Source: Branchiostoma floridae
Taxonomy: Eukaryota; Chordata; Leptocardii; Amphioxiformes; Branchiostomatidae
NCBI RefSeq assembly: GCF_000003815.2
Contig: NC_049982.1
Location: forward strand, 9,180,717 to 9,244,716
Direction of reading: 5' to 3'
Length of the DNA: 64,000 nucleotides
Shown here piece by piece: positions 1-12,300 of this stretch. Below the pieces are notes generated by a model. The model was not told the DNA's origin and ran no database searches. It saw nothing but the letters and a program-made list of their open reading frames with translations. A program made the position numbers and the translations under genes. Every line of letters starts with the position of its first letter. The stretch's first letter is position 1.

Positions 1-328
1 AATGTCTTAACCATAATACCATAACTGTTATTAATATTATACAACCAGTAATTGTGCATGTTAAAGTCGGCAGGGGGCGCTGCTGTGTGACGAACCGTCT
101 CGCCAGACACCAAGCCTTCTGCTGTTATGATGGCTAGAAAATTTTGTTACATAAGCCTCACAAAATACACAGCTACACAGAAACATATTTGCAGTAGAAA
201 GAGGATGAGTCAGTTTCACAATAATGACCGACGTAACGTACCATGGCACAGATGACACGCAAATATGTGGTGAATACTGAGTAACTTGTTTATCTTAGTT
301 GAAAATAGTTACTTGGCCATACAAACGC

Positions 329-336
329 TGACGTCA
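329..336. promoter_or_regulatory. Perfect CRE palindrome (TGACGTCA)
   Basis: TGACGTCA is the consensus CREB/ATF site. It lies about 320 bases upstream of the T1 start codon and is followed by a half site (TGACG). The site is seen; its use in regulating T1 is inferred. Confidence 0.45.
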
Positions 337-503
337 GTGACGTTATGACTCGCCCTTACTTACGTCTAGTTTTATGTAAGAACCTAAAAAAATACCATCC
401 CGCACGATCACTATTGTTTACGACGTGTGTTTACCGTTTGTCTTCTTCCCCCTATTTACAACCTGCTCCTGTTACAGTCTGGTACAGCCCAGGTACTAGA
501 AAT

Positions 504-515
504 GGTCACGTGACC
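504..515. promoter_or_regulatory. Palindromic E-box of CLEAR type (GTCACGTGAC)
   Basis: The 12-base palindrome GGTCACGTGACC contains GTCACGTGAC, the consensus for TFEB/MITF/USF factors (the CLEAR element of lysosomal genes in vertebrates). It lies about 145 bases upstream of the T1 ATG. Sequence seen, function inferred. Confidence 0.45.
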
Positions 516-606
516 TCGCCCCAGTTCTCTGTTTGTCAACCGTGTTGACAGAAAAGGTGATGTCACAGCGAAGTTGGTTAAACTTTAACTCATCAACCGT
601 TAGCGT

Positions 607-665
607 CCCGCCATTTTGCTCACCTGCAAAGAAGAGAAAAAAGTCGTTTGAAACAAGATGGCGGC
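607..665. promoter_or_regulatory. Two YY1-like motifs, one overlapping the T1 start codon
   Basis: CCGCCATTTTG (about 608-618) and AAGATGGCGGC (655-665) are the reverse and forward forms of the YY1 core AAnATGGCGGC. The second includes the T1 ATG, an arrangement known from TATA-less YY1 promoters. No TATA box is evident. Confidence 0.45.
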
Positions 666-3600
666 CAGCAATATGATTAGGTATTTCTTGTTCGCGTTCA
701 ACTTCTTCTGCTGGGTAAGTTCGTCTGATTATGTGTGCATGTCTGAACTTCTGTGTGTGTTGGATGCTCTATTCATTAGCAAGGCTAGGTGACTGTGAGT
801 TTGTACATCCATGCAGGCGTGGAGGCCTTGAGCAAATAATGATCGTACACTTTTCTGGCGATGAATCTATTCCAAAGAAGCTTTCAACAACCTGCTCTGG
901 TGCTGACATAATGGTCTTCTTGTGGTCCTAAAACTTTGCGCTGCTTCTTAACATGATTTATATATATCATTGTGATAAACCAGACGATCTTAAACGATCG
1001 TTTGAGCTGTAGTTTGAATATTACGCAAGGTAATTCTGGGGTGGGGGGCGTTATAGCTTGCTACATTGGTTGCGTCGCCTCAGTAGCTCGACGTAAACAG
1101 TTCTGCCTTTTTGAAACCCCATCAATGAAGTAGCTATTGGATATACGTTAAGAGTGTCTGGAATATTTGGTTACAAAGAATACAAAACGACTCGGGAATG
1201 GCATATTTGAAATAATCTTTAGCGCAAACGGTTTTAGTAGATAGCGCGTAGTGCAGTGTACAGAGAGTATTATTCTGAAACAACTTGATGGTCCTTGATT
1301 TTTTCCTCAGTATTGTTGGTCTGTGCTGTATATTTTATGAGAGACGATGACAAACAATGAACTATAATAGTGAAAATATCGTCGTTGGGAAGATGATTAA
1401 GTTCTACAAAATCTATATTTGTGTTGAATAATTCACTAGTGAAAGTCGCCTCATCTTAGAAATCAGAATATAGTGAAAATTTTACACTCAAATTTTTGCA
1501 TTGGCAGCGTATAGTACAGCACATGATGTGCCTTCCTTTGTCCGTTAGTTAATACCAAAGTCAAATATATAGGCGGCTAGACGTCTTACACGAGGACCAA
1601 TAATGTCTACCTATAACTCAATCTGTGTCCAGATATACGTTAATGTATATAGATCACGACGTGTTAGACTAACTGGTCGACCATGCAACGTTTTCTTGTT
1701 TTCTAAAGTTAAGAGTAGGTACACAGCGCCCCTTAATTTGGATTAATTGGTACTTTTGAACCCGTCTGTGAGAAAAAAAAGAGTAAGCGTTAATATTGGT
1801 CTTAACTCTTATCACAGCACATTTTGCAGACCTGTGTCTTTTTTTATATTCTTAAGAATTATATTGAAAGTATTGATACCCCTTGATTCAGGGCATTACA
1901 CTAGAGGCCATAAATGTTGAATTACAACTGGGCTGTACTGTTGGTGAAAGGTCATTAGAGGCAGACAGGTCAAAGGTCATAAACGAACTGTAGTAAGGAC
2001 GTAAACAGGCGTGTGGTGAGAGCTATTGATTCAACACATGTGCTGCCGCTCAGACCGTACGATATCCAAAATGCGCGCCCACAACATTTACTCAAATACA
2101 ATATCTTTATTTTTTAATACAAAGCATGGTGAAAATTTGCCCGACATGTCTCTTTTCTCGGTCGAATGCACTTGTAAAATCTACGAAAAAAAGTTCACAC
2201 ATAGCATACATTTGTTGTAATGAAAACTTTTTCAAACAACATTAATTTCAAACGATTCTCTTATCAGTCCCTGGATGTAGTACATCTGTTTTATGATATT
2301 TTATAAGTATAACGGTTGAACGTCCAATCTTTTGATACAAACCTTATTGAATTCTAAGACATATAAACAAGCTTCGATTTGTCCCCAGATTGCCGGGCTT
2401 GCCCTGTTTGCCATCGGCATCTGGCTGCGGGTGGACCCGGGGCTCGCGCCGGTGGTGACGCTGGAGCTGGGCTGGTTCTACTCGGCTGCGTACGTCTTCA
2501 TGGTCGTCGGTGTCATCACCATCGCCATCGGCTTCCTGGGCTGCTGTGGGGCCATGAGGGAGAACTCCACGCTCCTCAAGGCAGTGAGTCCACTGATTGA
2601 ATTATGTATTGATTGACTGATTGGAATCATTCAAATTTGGTAGATAGATTGACTGATTTATTGATTGACTTACTGGTTGGTTGCTTGAGATTCCCTTTTC
2701 CCTGTGACCGCAAAACGATAAAAGATTTCACAGATCTTCATCGGATTTCAAAGATTAATCCCCATATTCTTGTTTTGCTTTTCATTTTGTGTTTTTGTTA
2801 TCTTTTAAATCATTGTTATCATTGTTAATATTAAATCATTGTTATCTTTTAAACCATGCTTATATCAATGATCACAAATCCAGTTTTAGTAACTGTTGCT
2901 AATCGGTCGCTATCTAGCGGCGTCAATTACCACTACACTTTCATTTAGCAGGTGATACAAAATTATTTGTTAACGCACAATGTACAATACATCTTCAGTG
3001 TCAAGCTTTAATGCTTTGTGAGAACTCAGGTACCTTTTTAAGTATTTTAGCATGACTTGCAGATAGTAGGTATATTTTGTTCGTATACTTTAATGTACAA
3101 CACTTGAACTTGAAATAGAAACTTCATCACGACTGGATGACATGTTGAGTTCAGAACTTGAAAACTCTCCGTAGTTATGGTGTGACAGTGAAGAACAACG
3201 GGTGATCATTTCATTTCATTTTGTCAGTACGTCGGTCTCCTCGCCTTGATGTTCATCTTGGAGGTGATAGCAGCCACCCTGGCGTGGGTCTACAGGGGAG
3301 AGGTAAGTTCACACAGAGTTTATCTAGTGATAAGGTGAACGACTTTCATGTACAGGTCAATATGTAGACGTATATGAAAGAATCTTGTATAGAGCATTCA
3401 ATCGATCTGCCAGCAGGACCAGTTTCCACAGGAGCGTCTTGTCAACTTACATGTAGTCTGTGAATGATTGTAATAAATTCTTGTACTTAAATTGTTGTAT
3501 GCCCATGTTGTATGTCAGGCAAGAATAGCTAATCACAAAATTAATATGTGGTCGCTAATGGAGTAAATAAAGGATCCCGCGATCACCTAAAATGTGCATT

Positions 3601-6175
3601 TACTATAAGGTGTCTTAAGTCCTACTTGGAAGAACTATCAGAAAGACAAGGAGCGAGGAGCTCCATATGGCACTCAGTTGAGGTCGGTGTGTTGTGCAGT
3701 ACACGCCGTACCTGGTAGACGGTGCAACAACAACTATCGGTGGGACTCGTGTAGCACATATTGACAAAAGACGTGCACATGCGTAGTTCTGTCCGAAAAC
3801 ATCCAACGAGATATTAAAGGGACTTTCTTTCAGAACGTCATACTCGTTGTTACTGTACATATTTGTGGGTTATCAATAGTGAGGGTAACGTTAGTATCTA
3901 TATTGGTGAAGGTACGTTAACTATGAAATTGTGATGGATTGGTGTTGGCCCGTTACCAAGCGTGGTGAACTCCTTTATTGTGTGGTTTTATACAAAGGTC
4001 TCTTAACGTGTCTCATACAAACCACACCATTTCCATTTCCATCAGGACGAGACATAGCATTCTCTTTATATAATGGCATCAATATCCCGTTTAACATCAA
4101 CCCAAATGCCCTGAGATCACTGTTAACGTTTCAGCTTGACCGGTGGATCCGGGACTCCTTCAGTCGGACCTTCAACGGACGGTACATTGACGACTTCCCG
4201 GACTCCTTCCAGGACGCCGTGGTGTACTTTCAGAGAAGGGTGAGCCTCTTTTAAAAGCTTTTACCCTGAATTTTAAAGAACGTGAAGTTAACGCAACAAA
4301 TGAATCCACACAGATGACGCCAATGTGACAAACTACTACATGAATGATCACCCCTTATACCCTTATCGCGAAGGAACGCACTCATTGTGATTGCCCATCG
4401 CGTTCGTTCCCTCTGCAGTAACTAAAGGACGAAGGAGGTGTCTTGTATGCTACTTCGTAATTTTTACAGCACAGTCTAAAACGAAAATTATATAAAATTC
4501 CATATCATATTCGATATTATGTCTTACAGAGCTACCCTATAGCCTACTATAGGCCCAACTCCCTTGTATTGACATTTCTATACTGATGAATACAATAATT
4601 GGTTTGACTTGAATTGTTGAATAAAGGAGGAAATTCCCGTGTTTCCCATACTTTTCTGAAAGACATGATCGAGAAAGAATAAACAAACAAACAAACAAGT
4701 GTAACATGTGTCTACTATTATCCTAGATGGACTGCTGCGGGCTGAACACGCCGTTTGACTGGGAGAACTGGCAGGAGGTGGACAGCTGCCCCTGCCCCAT
4801 CGACCGGTACGTCAACCAGTACGACTGGACCGAGAAGTGTCAGGAGGACAGGCACGATCGCGACCTCAGCGTCTACAAGGTAAGTCTTCTTTCATCAAGG
4901 AACTGGAACACGAGGTCAAAAAGGGTCAGAATCATACCATGTCCAGGACAAATGACCGTCGACGTTCTGCTGCAGTACTTAGGAAAGTTACCAGGGAGCA
5001 CAATCGACCTTGCCTTTGTCTTCTTAAGAACTACCGATGTGCTAGATATCATGACAATCCATCCGATGGTTCTTAATTTATGCTGACCAAAAGCAACTTC
5101 AAATAGAACATAAAATATTGTAAATGCGGAGATTTAATTTCGCGGTAGCGGGAAAAAGGACTTTTCGTGATGGTTTAAGTTCGCAGTAGCACCATGCACT
5201 GTAGTCTCTTACTGTCATAGACAAAATGTTCGCGGTGGTTTTAAGTTCGAGGTGAAGCGGCCACCGCGAAAACCGCGAACAATAAACCACCGCGAAAGTT
5301 TCTGCATTGACAGCAGTGCATGAAACAGATGTTTAGTACGGCTACCTTTATCTTTGATTATGAATTGTCACATTTGTATATGATTAATCTCTGTCCTTAG
5401 TCGTGCTGGGACAACATCTCCCTCTGGCTGAAGAACCACATCATCGTCATCGGCATTGTTGGGTTTGCAGTGTGCCTCGTTCAGGTTTGTGGATGTTTTG
5501 TGACCTTCACTTGCAATTGTTTATCTTAATCTTTTCTGTTTTATTCCATCAAATCCAAGATTACGTCACACCTGAACATGACACAAGATATAAAATTTCC
5601 TATGGCGACGAGTATGTCACCAACCCATTATGACTTGAGGTATTTGGCAAAGTAGGTTCTCGTAATCAACATTTTTTATTTTCATGAAATATTTTGGATC
5701 TTCAGTAGTTCTTAAACTCTTTCAACTTTCTAAAACATACAATGAAAATATTAAGGTGGTTGGTCATAAAAAAGTCGACACCGAATAAGCCCCCACCCCC
5801 TCCCCCGTGTATATTCCACATGTGCACAGTCTTCCTTATGATATATTGTAGTGTCTGGGCATCTATTGTGGCATCAAGCTGATCCGACAGTACGGCAATG
5901 GTGATGAAACGTTCCTGTCGGGCTTCAAGTCTCCGATAAAAGCCAAGAAACCAAAGAAAGACGTTCCTCTCGAGTCCGTTAAAACGGCAAAGGACGAGGG
6001 AGAAACTTTGGTGAAGGAAAAAGAAAAAGACCAACCCCCGCCACCCAAAGAGCCCGAGGTCGAGGCGGCTGTGACGACGAAAGAGTCCGAGGGCAAGGCG
6101 GAGGAGACCACGCCCTTGTCGCCAGCCGCGCCGGCGGAGGAGGCCGAGCCCTCAGCGAAGGAGAACGAAGCATGA
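658..6175 (+). CDS. Tetraspanin T1, long-tail isoform
   Basis: Four-pass membrane scaffold protein. Exons: 658-714, 2389-2583, 3228-3302, 4135-4239, 4727-4879, 5401-5484, 5852-6175, all GT-AG and phase 0; about 330 residues. TM1 spans exons 1-2; TM2 is followed by the intracellular GCCGAMREN motif; TM3 is exon 3. The large loop (exons 4-6) has CCG (DCCGLNTPFDW), CPCP and two later cysteines. TM4 starts in exon 6 and finishes in exon 7. This last exon encodes an unusual tail of about 90 residues rich in Lys, Glu and Pro (PPPPK), with no further membrane segment. The start is the first ATG of an open frame in good context, overlapping a YY1 motif. A second last exon is at 7067-7132. Family certain, orthology not established. 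Confidence 0.9.
5133..5300. repeat. Foldback-like repeat with CCACCGCGAA units
   Basis: Lies in T1 intron 5. The motif TTCGCGGTGG (and variants) occurs several times in one orientation and as CCACCGCGAA in the other near the right end, giving a potential hairpin. It looks like a non-autonomous element; ends and target duplication were not resolved. Confidence 0.45.
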
Positions 6176-6853
6176 CCCCGGTGCGCGCCGAGTTCACGAG
6201 TGGCCTCCTGCAGCTTTCGCAAACCTTTGTGCCAAAAAGCTTGTAGCTTTTCCTCGCTTAGCTCATTCGGACCAACTATTTATTGCCTTAATCTAGATCT
6301 CTTTTGCTTTCTCTGTGGTGTGTCATCTCATACGCTGTCGACTTGCAGATACTACCTAGCACCTTTTATAGACCAGGTCATTTTTATAACGGCGCTGTCA
6401 GTAGCTTAATATCTGCAGCTGTGTTGCTTCCATCTTTGCGTGTTTAGCACAGAGATCACTGTTTTCCAATAACCAGCAAATTCAATCAGATCCATCAAAC
6501 AGCAGTGATGATCAATGGAGTCCCAACCTTCAACACTGATCGGTGTGTTTCAATCAAACGTAACGGTTGTTGATTCTATGATGTCATCTTTAATGATTCG
6601 GCGATTGTGTGGTTTGAGTAGAGATAGGTGTTGTTTATGTTAATCTCTTACTTGATTTCAATCATGTAACTTTACACGCACACAACCATCGTTTTCATCT
6701 GGATCAAGACAGCGATATTATTTCATCATCGACAGCAGCTATAATTTTTAGGCTGCTGGATCACTGCTGTTGTGATACAACAATCATCTAACAGACTTGC
6801 TATTCATTCTGATGATTTATGCATCGTATTAGGCCAAATCAGGCCATTATAGG

Positions 6854-6859
6854 AATAAA
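6854..6859 (+). terminator. Poly(A) signal between the two T1 last exons
   Basis: AATAAA lies 680 bases after the stop of the long-tail exon and 208 bases before the alternative last exon. It could end the long-tail transcript before the second exon is reached. Confidence 0.45.
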
Positions 6860-7066
6860 GCTAATGAATAGTTTTGATGTGATACAATGACAAAATGTAA
6901 TGCAATTGCCTGGCCCTTGTTTTGTTGATCATCTTAATTATCACTACTTTGTTACCACAGTATGACACTAGAGATGGAAATATTGATTTTTGCAACGAAA
7001 TCTTTTGTTGTTGCTGTTACAGTTTCATCTAACCAAACATGACCATTCATATCGTCTTTATCTCAG

Positions 7067-7132
7067 CTCACCGGGATTGTTGCCGGTATCCTCTTCATCC
7101 GCCGTGTGAGGAAGGAAGCTGCGGTGGTGTGA
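7067..7132 (+). CDS. Tetraspanin T1, alternative short last exon
   Basis: After TTTATCTCAG, 66 bases in phase 0 encode 21 residues and a stop (LTGIVAGILFIRR then a short tail ending AAVV). Joined to exon 6 (ending 5484) it completes TM4 and gives a protein of about 244 residues. Its size and its ending resemble the last exon of T4, which ends DGVV, so this is the family-typical last exon; the long-tail exon at 5852-6175 is the unusual one. Both restore TM4 in frame, so the two are probably mutually exclusive by alternative splicing and polyadenylation. An AATAAA is at 7559-7564. Confidence 0.75.
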   Translation, partial: LTGIVAGILFIRRVRKEAAVV

Positions 7133-9365
7133 GGTCTTGTCGCCCAGGAACATGCCGAGAGATCAAGATCATTAGTACAAGACTAGATAACGTAATCACC
7201 AATACGTATTGAAGAATAGGTTAGCATTTCTTTTCAAACTTGGATGTTTTAGAGGTAGTGATTATTTTCTGCTCTTGAGTTTGTTGATGCGTTTGGTTCA
7301 GTTTTGTATTCTAACATGGCTTCGCTTGGCACTTCATTTTCCACTTTAACACCAGTATTGCATTGTCATTGACGCAGGTTTTGTATCTCTTGAAACCATG
7401 GTATACTCAACCAGTCTAGAAGATAGGCATAACTTAAAAGAATCTCGCACAGTTCTTCTCTGACCTTTTTTATTACCTGTCGTGATTTGCAAACCGGCAT
7501 TTCAGATGTTAAATCTAGAGCCCTCTTTGATTTGAATCTATAGTTATGATTTTGGGTAAATAAAATGATAAGACGAAATTTGATATATTTGTGTACTTAG
7601 GGGTTAGGGGGTTTGAAAGGTTGTCGCTAGTATGTCGACTTTGGTTGACATGCTATCAACTGACACGAGTGAAGATTATGCTTGCTGTTATGTGTACCCT
7701 ACATTTAATTTTAACGGTTGTTTCTTTTTCTGTCTGCTTATAATCAATGTGATTTCCATTAACTTGTACATAAACAATTCAGAATGACAAACATTGCGTG
7801 TTAAATTTGTCTTAACTGAGCACCATTCTTTCCAATTACTGTTAGTACTCATAATCACGACTCGGAGTAACCAAGACTTCCTTTGTTTCTGTCTGATTAC
7901 ATTAGATAATAAAAAATAGACAGTTAAAAGTTTTGTATTGACTACTTCTAGGGCTGTGTGGCGATCTAATAGGGTACGTGTATAGAGAGGATTTTTAGAT
8001 ACTTGATCTTGATTGCTTATCTTTGTTGTCTTTTCTATAAAGACAACATTTTCCATTTTCTCTTCGGCTTTGTAAATAAAGGCAGTTTGACCGAGCCGTT
8101 GATACCCATTTGTAATCCTTCGACCGGCATATAGCAACATCAGGACTTTATTTATTGACAGTTGATAAAAGTAGACAAGAGACATTGAAAATTACAATGC
8201 AGTTGCTATTTATTGAGACAATGTAAAATTTAAGAACAAAACATAAGGGTAATTATGTTACAGAATAATCATTCACTCATGACTAGTCAGTGACCTATGC
8301 TAAAAGGAACTGTAATTTCTATAGGACAATTGTCAACTTTCATCATCTTCGTCGCATGTCAGTGTCCACTAGTCAAATACTGTCTGATCACAACATCCAT
8401 ATCGTCTTACTTCTCGAAGTAAAACATACCCTAAATGTACCGATGCTAATATTACAAAAAAATATTCACAACTAAATGCCACAATAAGGAAAGGTACAGT
8501 GTGATCATTCTGCAGAATCGGCCACTTTTAAAGATTGATATATAAGATTATATATGAAACAAAGTTTAGTTCTAATGCTATTATGTACTATCTCGCGGTA
8601 CTGTTTCGTCGGAAGCATTTGAACGAAAGTGTTGGAATTGAGACCAACTTAATCATCTTAAAATCAAGTTAATTAGCAGATAACACATGAAAACTGTGAC
8701 TGACTAAAGATTCAAGACTAAACTAAAAAAAGTGTTAATACAACCCCCCCCCCCCATCCCTATCTTACAACGTCTTTACATCGGTTACAGAGTACTTTGT
8801 CAATTAGGATGTAAATTCTTAATATTGCATGGACTAATAATACGGATTTAATGCAATCTGTATATTCTTATCACACTTTCAAAAAGCGTAATCATCATGT
8901 GCTTGAACTATATACTAGATAATAACCCAATTGTGAATCAAATCACACTGCCCTGTACATTCACCTCTAAATACTTAATACTAGCAATAGAACGTCACCA
9001 ACTTAGCAACGTTTACCTGGCTATCAATGTAAATTTTGTTACAAACTGTCCCGTTCCTATCCACCTTACATGTGTCATGACCAAACAAACGGAGAGAATT
9101 CGAAAAGGAAGATAGTGAGTTGTAATGACTCCATATACCGATACTGTGACTATGCATAACCATTGTCATTTTGCTATCAACATTGTTCACTATCTTCAGT
9201 ATAATTGATATAACAGGTTCCCGGTTATAAGTTTTCTTTTAAGTTCAGACACACAATCAATGGATTTTTCTGATAAAACATCAAGTATCCTTATTATGAT
9301 GGCTATTGTCATGTTGAAGATATTGTCAACATCATGATGTACTTCTGCTTGATGACGTACTTCCG
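7133..9365. other. Tail-to-tail interval between T1 and T2
   Basis: T1 and T2 converge here. AATAAA at 7559-7564 (+) suits T1, and TTTATT near 8206-8211 could be a minus-strand signal for T2. The minus-strand open frame at 7688-8185 is AT-rich, matches no family I know and lies in likely 3' UTR; I do not call it a gene. A short C run is near 8745. Confidence 0.55.
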
Positions 9366-12300
9366 CTACATGACGTAGCCTTCCTCATCCCGCCAGCGTC
9401 GAAGCAGCATACAGGCGCCTATAATTGCCACTATCTGCAGAAATGGACAAAAACATGTGTTATTCACTAAGCATACATGAATATCTATGGAATATTTGCC
9501 ATTATATGCTATTCAGTATCAGATCCCTTCTATTAAAGTGGTAAGTAGTAGTTGTATTTGTAGTAGTATTTGTTACACAAAGATCCCTATTCCCAGAATT
9601 ATTACCAAAAGGCGACTTTGTTATGATCAAGGACGAGGCCAGAGGAAATGGCTAGGAAAAGAAAAGATCCGGCAAAGTGAGAATACATGGTAAAAAATTG
9701 ATTCACAAACTAAATGTTGATGGAAAGACGTACCTCTAGGAGGCAAATCGCCAGCAGGATCCCTCCAATGATCCACATATATTCCCCGACCCAGGCTGAA
9801 AACTCATCAACGCATGGCTGGAAGAGACAAAAAAAATTACTATGAGAATATTTCCTATTCATTGTCAGCTGAGCTTCTGACGTATTGTGACGTTGTGCTC
9901 GATCGTGTCTCCCTGAAAACTGTTTAAATATGGCTAAAGTACAATGTAGTTGCTTGTTAACTACTGCAAACTCTGGCTTACAGTATACACATCTAATCTA
10001 AGCTAAAACCAGATAACCGAGCTGCCTACCTTGTAGACGTAGACCGTGTTGCCGTTGTCGTCGTGCGGCAGACATTCTCTGTCCCGCACGGTGGTGTCGT
10101 CGAAGATGCACAGGCAGGTGGCGCGAGCCTCGCTGCCCAGGGGGTCCCTCCAGTCGTCCTTGCTGTTCAGGCCACAGCACGTCAGCTAAACAAAGCATTG
10201 TAGACGAATGTGCTATTAATGTAATTTTTAGAACTTACGCTAAAAAGCCTATAAATTTTGTGTTAAACCTAATTCTAGACCTTTTGGATAATTCATAAAC
10301 ATTATCTTCTGTCTTAACCTTCTTTCTTCAATTCTTTGAACCTACAACTGCAAAAACATTGACATAAGTTAACTGAGATAATTTACCCGGCCAGTCAGGA
10401 GAGAGAAGGCGGGTAGCTTTGTTGTTGGTCCTTTGTCTATAATATCAATTTCTACAGTATGATTCCTCAAGACTGTTCCTTACGTGTTCTTGCCAGAAGA
10501 TGAGGAAGCTCTTGTATCTTTCGTCGAATCTTTCCAGGGAAGTCCGCTGCCTCAGCTGTCGCTCAAAGATGTCTCCAATCCAGATCTTAATCTGTCAACG
10601 TGCAAGAAAGTCATGTATATCTAGATATTTGGCAATGTTGTCTACTTATCGAAAAACAACAGCATGCTTATCGAATTAGTGTAGAGCTTGACAGTGTACA
10701 TGTAATTTATATTTATTACCACATTCTTGCATAATTGTAATAAAAGGACTACAGAACTCAACTATTCTCGTTTTCTCTCGCCTATTCTCGTGAGAACACT
10801 CACCTGGCCTCCATACACGAGCATCAGGATGGCCGTCACGATCTGGACCAGCAGCATGAACCCATTGAGGACGGCAAACTGTAAGTTCAAAGCGAGATAC
10901 GTGACATAAACGACATTTCTGCCCGTTTACCCTGATAACAGTAGCATGGTACGGTGTTTTGTTTCATCAACAGTTCAATTGCTCAGCTTCTTTCGTAAGA
11001 TTCAGAGATTTAAGAGTACATATGTACAGTACATATCTAATAAATATGGATATCAGACTACCGCGACACATGCATGTACCAATTATAAATAAAACGAATT
11101 AGGGAGTCCATTGTTGACCTTGATCTTCATTTTTCCGAAAACCTCAAACCTATCAAATAATACCCTAAGTATCAATCACAGCTTCTCGACTTACGGTGCT
11201 GTGAGACACAAAAATCACAGCGGAAAGCCGCGAAGAAGGCCAGACCAAAATGACATGAGGACATTTACACCTGACACAGCAATTTTCGCAAAGCTCAGGC
11301 GACGCAACTCTGAAGTATCCTACCGTGGTGAGCATGCACTTGTTGGACGAGGCGGCCCCGCAGCAGCCGCAGAAGGTGATGATCATGAGGTACGCGCCCA
11401 GAGCCATGAGACAGAACACAGGGATGTACATCTCCTCCGAGATGGGGTACGCTCGTATCATGCGGTAGTACTCAAAGCGCATCGTCAGTCCCGCGCAGAG
11501 GAAAAGCGCACCTATAATCTAGATATTAGGAAAACATACATATGACATTTTTAATGTATTGAACTAGAATATCTTTGAAAAACATACTTTTTGAGTCAAG
11601 TGTACATTTTGAGTAAAGAATCTTCAAGTTAGAAAAAGATGAAATTCAAAGGGGAAGAATTGATTTGAAAAATCGCAAGTTAACATATTTTATCCTCAAA
11701 TCTATGCAAAAACGTCATCACATTGGAAATAAGCCTAGCTGATATCTATTGACATCGCATTACATATTCAGTAAAGCATGAAAGGGAATTAGTAAGTTGC
11801 AGCAGTGTCAAAAATACTGGAAGCTTGCTTTGATGACTGTAATCTGTGCATGCACGCAAAGTCATTCATTTCGATTCAGAAGGGTGTTGGTTCTGTGCTC
11901 ATGTTCAATATCTTTAGCCAAGCCGTATAAATAATAGATAACACGATGGGGATGCACTTAGATTAGGACCGCATTCAATCCTACAGCTTAAACTAAACCT
12001 TGACAACACACAAAAAGATCGCAAAAAATACAATAAAGAAAGACAAAGAGATACAAGACTATTTTGTGTCGAAAATATACAAATATGCCGCCACCCATAA
12101 TTAGTTTAAACGCGTTCTTGATGTAGTTTTGAACCATCATCCTCATAAACTTGGGGCCGAAGGCTACTGTACACGGTAGAGTACTGTCGGGTAAGTTCGT
12201 GTTAGCAGTGTTGTCAGTAAGTAGGGGAACGTGTATCTCTAAGCACAACATTGATTTACAGAACTCGATCGAATGAAACTCTGTAACCCCGCGGTACCAG

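Larger units (their letters stand above)
1..657. other. Upstream region of tetraspanin T1, no gene seen
   Basis: No coding exon is visible. The last 330 bases hold several perfect promoter-type motifs listed separately: a CRE, a palindromic E-box and YY1-like motifs. This fits the promoter and 5' UTR of T1. Short open frames here have no splice context or recognisable protein. Confidence 0.6.

Noticed and set aside
7688-8185. A 165-codon minus-strand frame
   Set aside because: AT-rich, no known family, no splice context, and it lies in the shared 3' region of two convergent genes.
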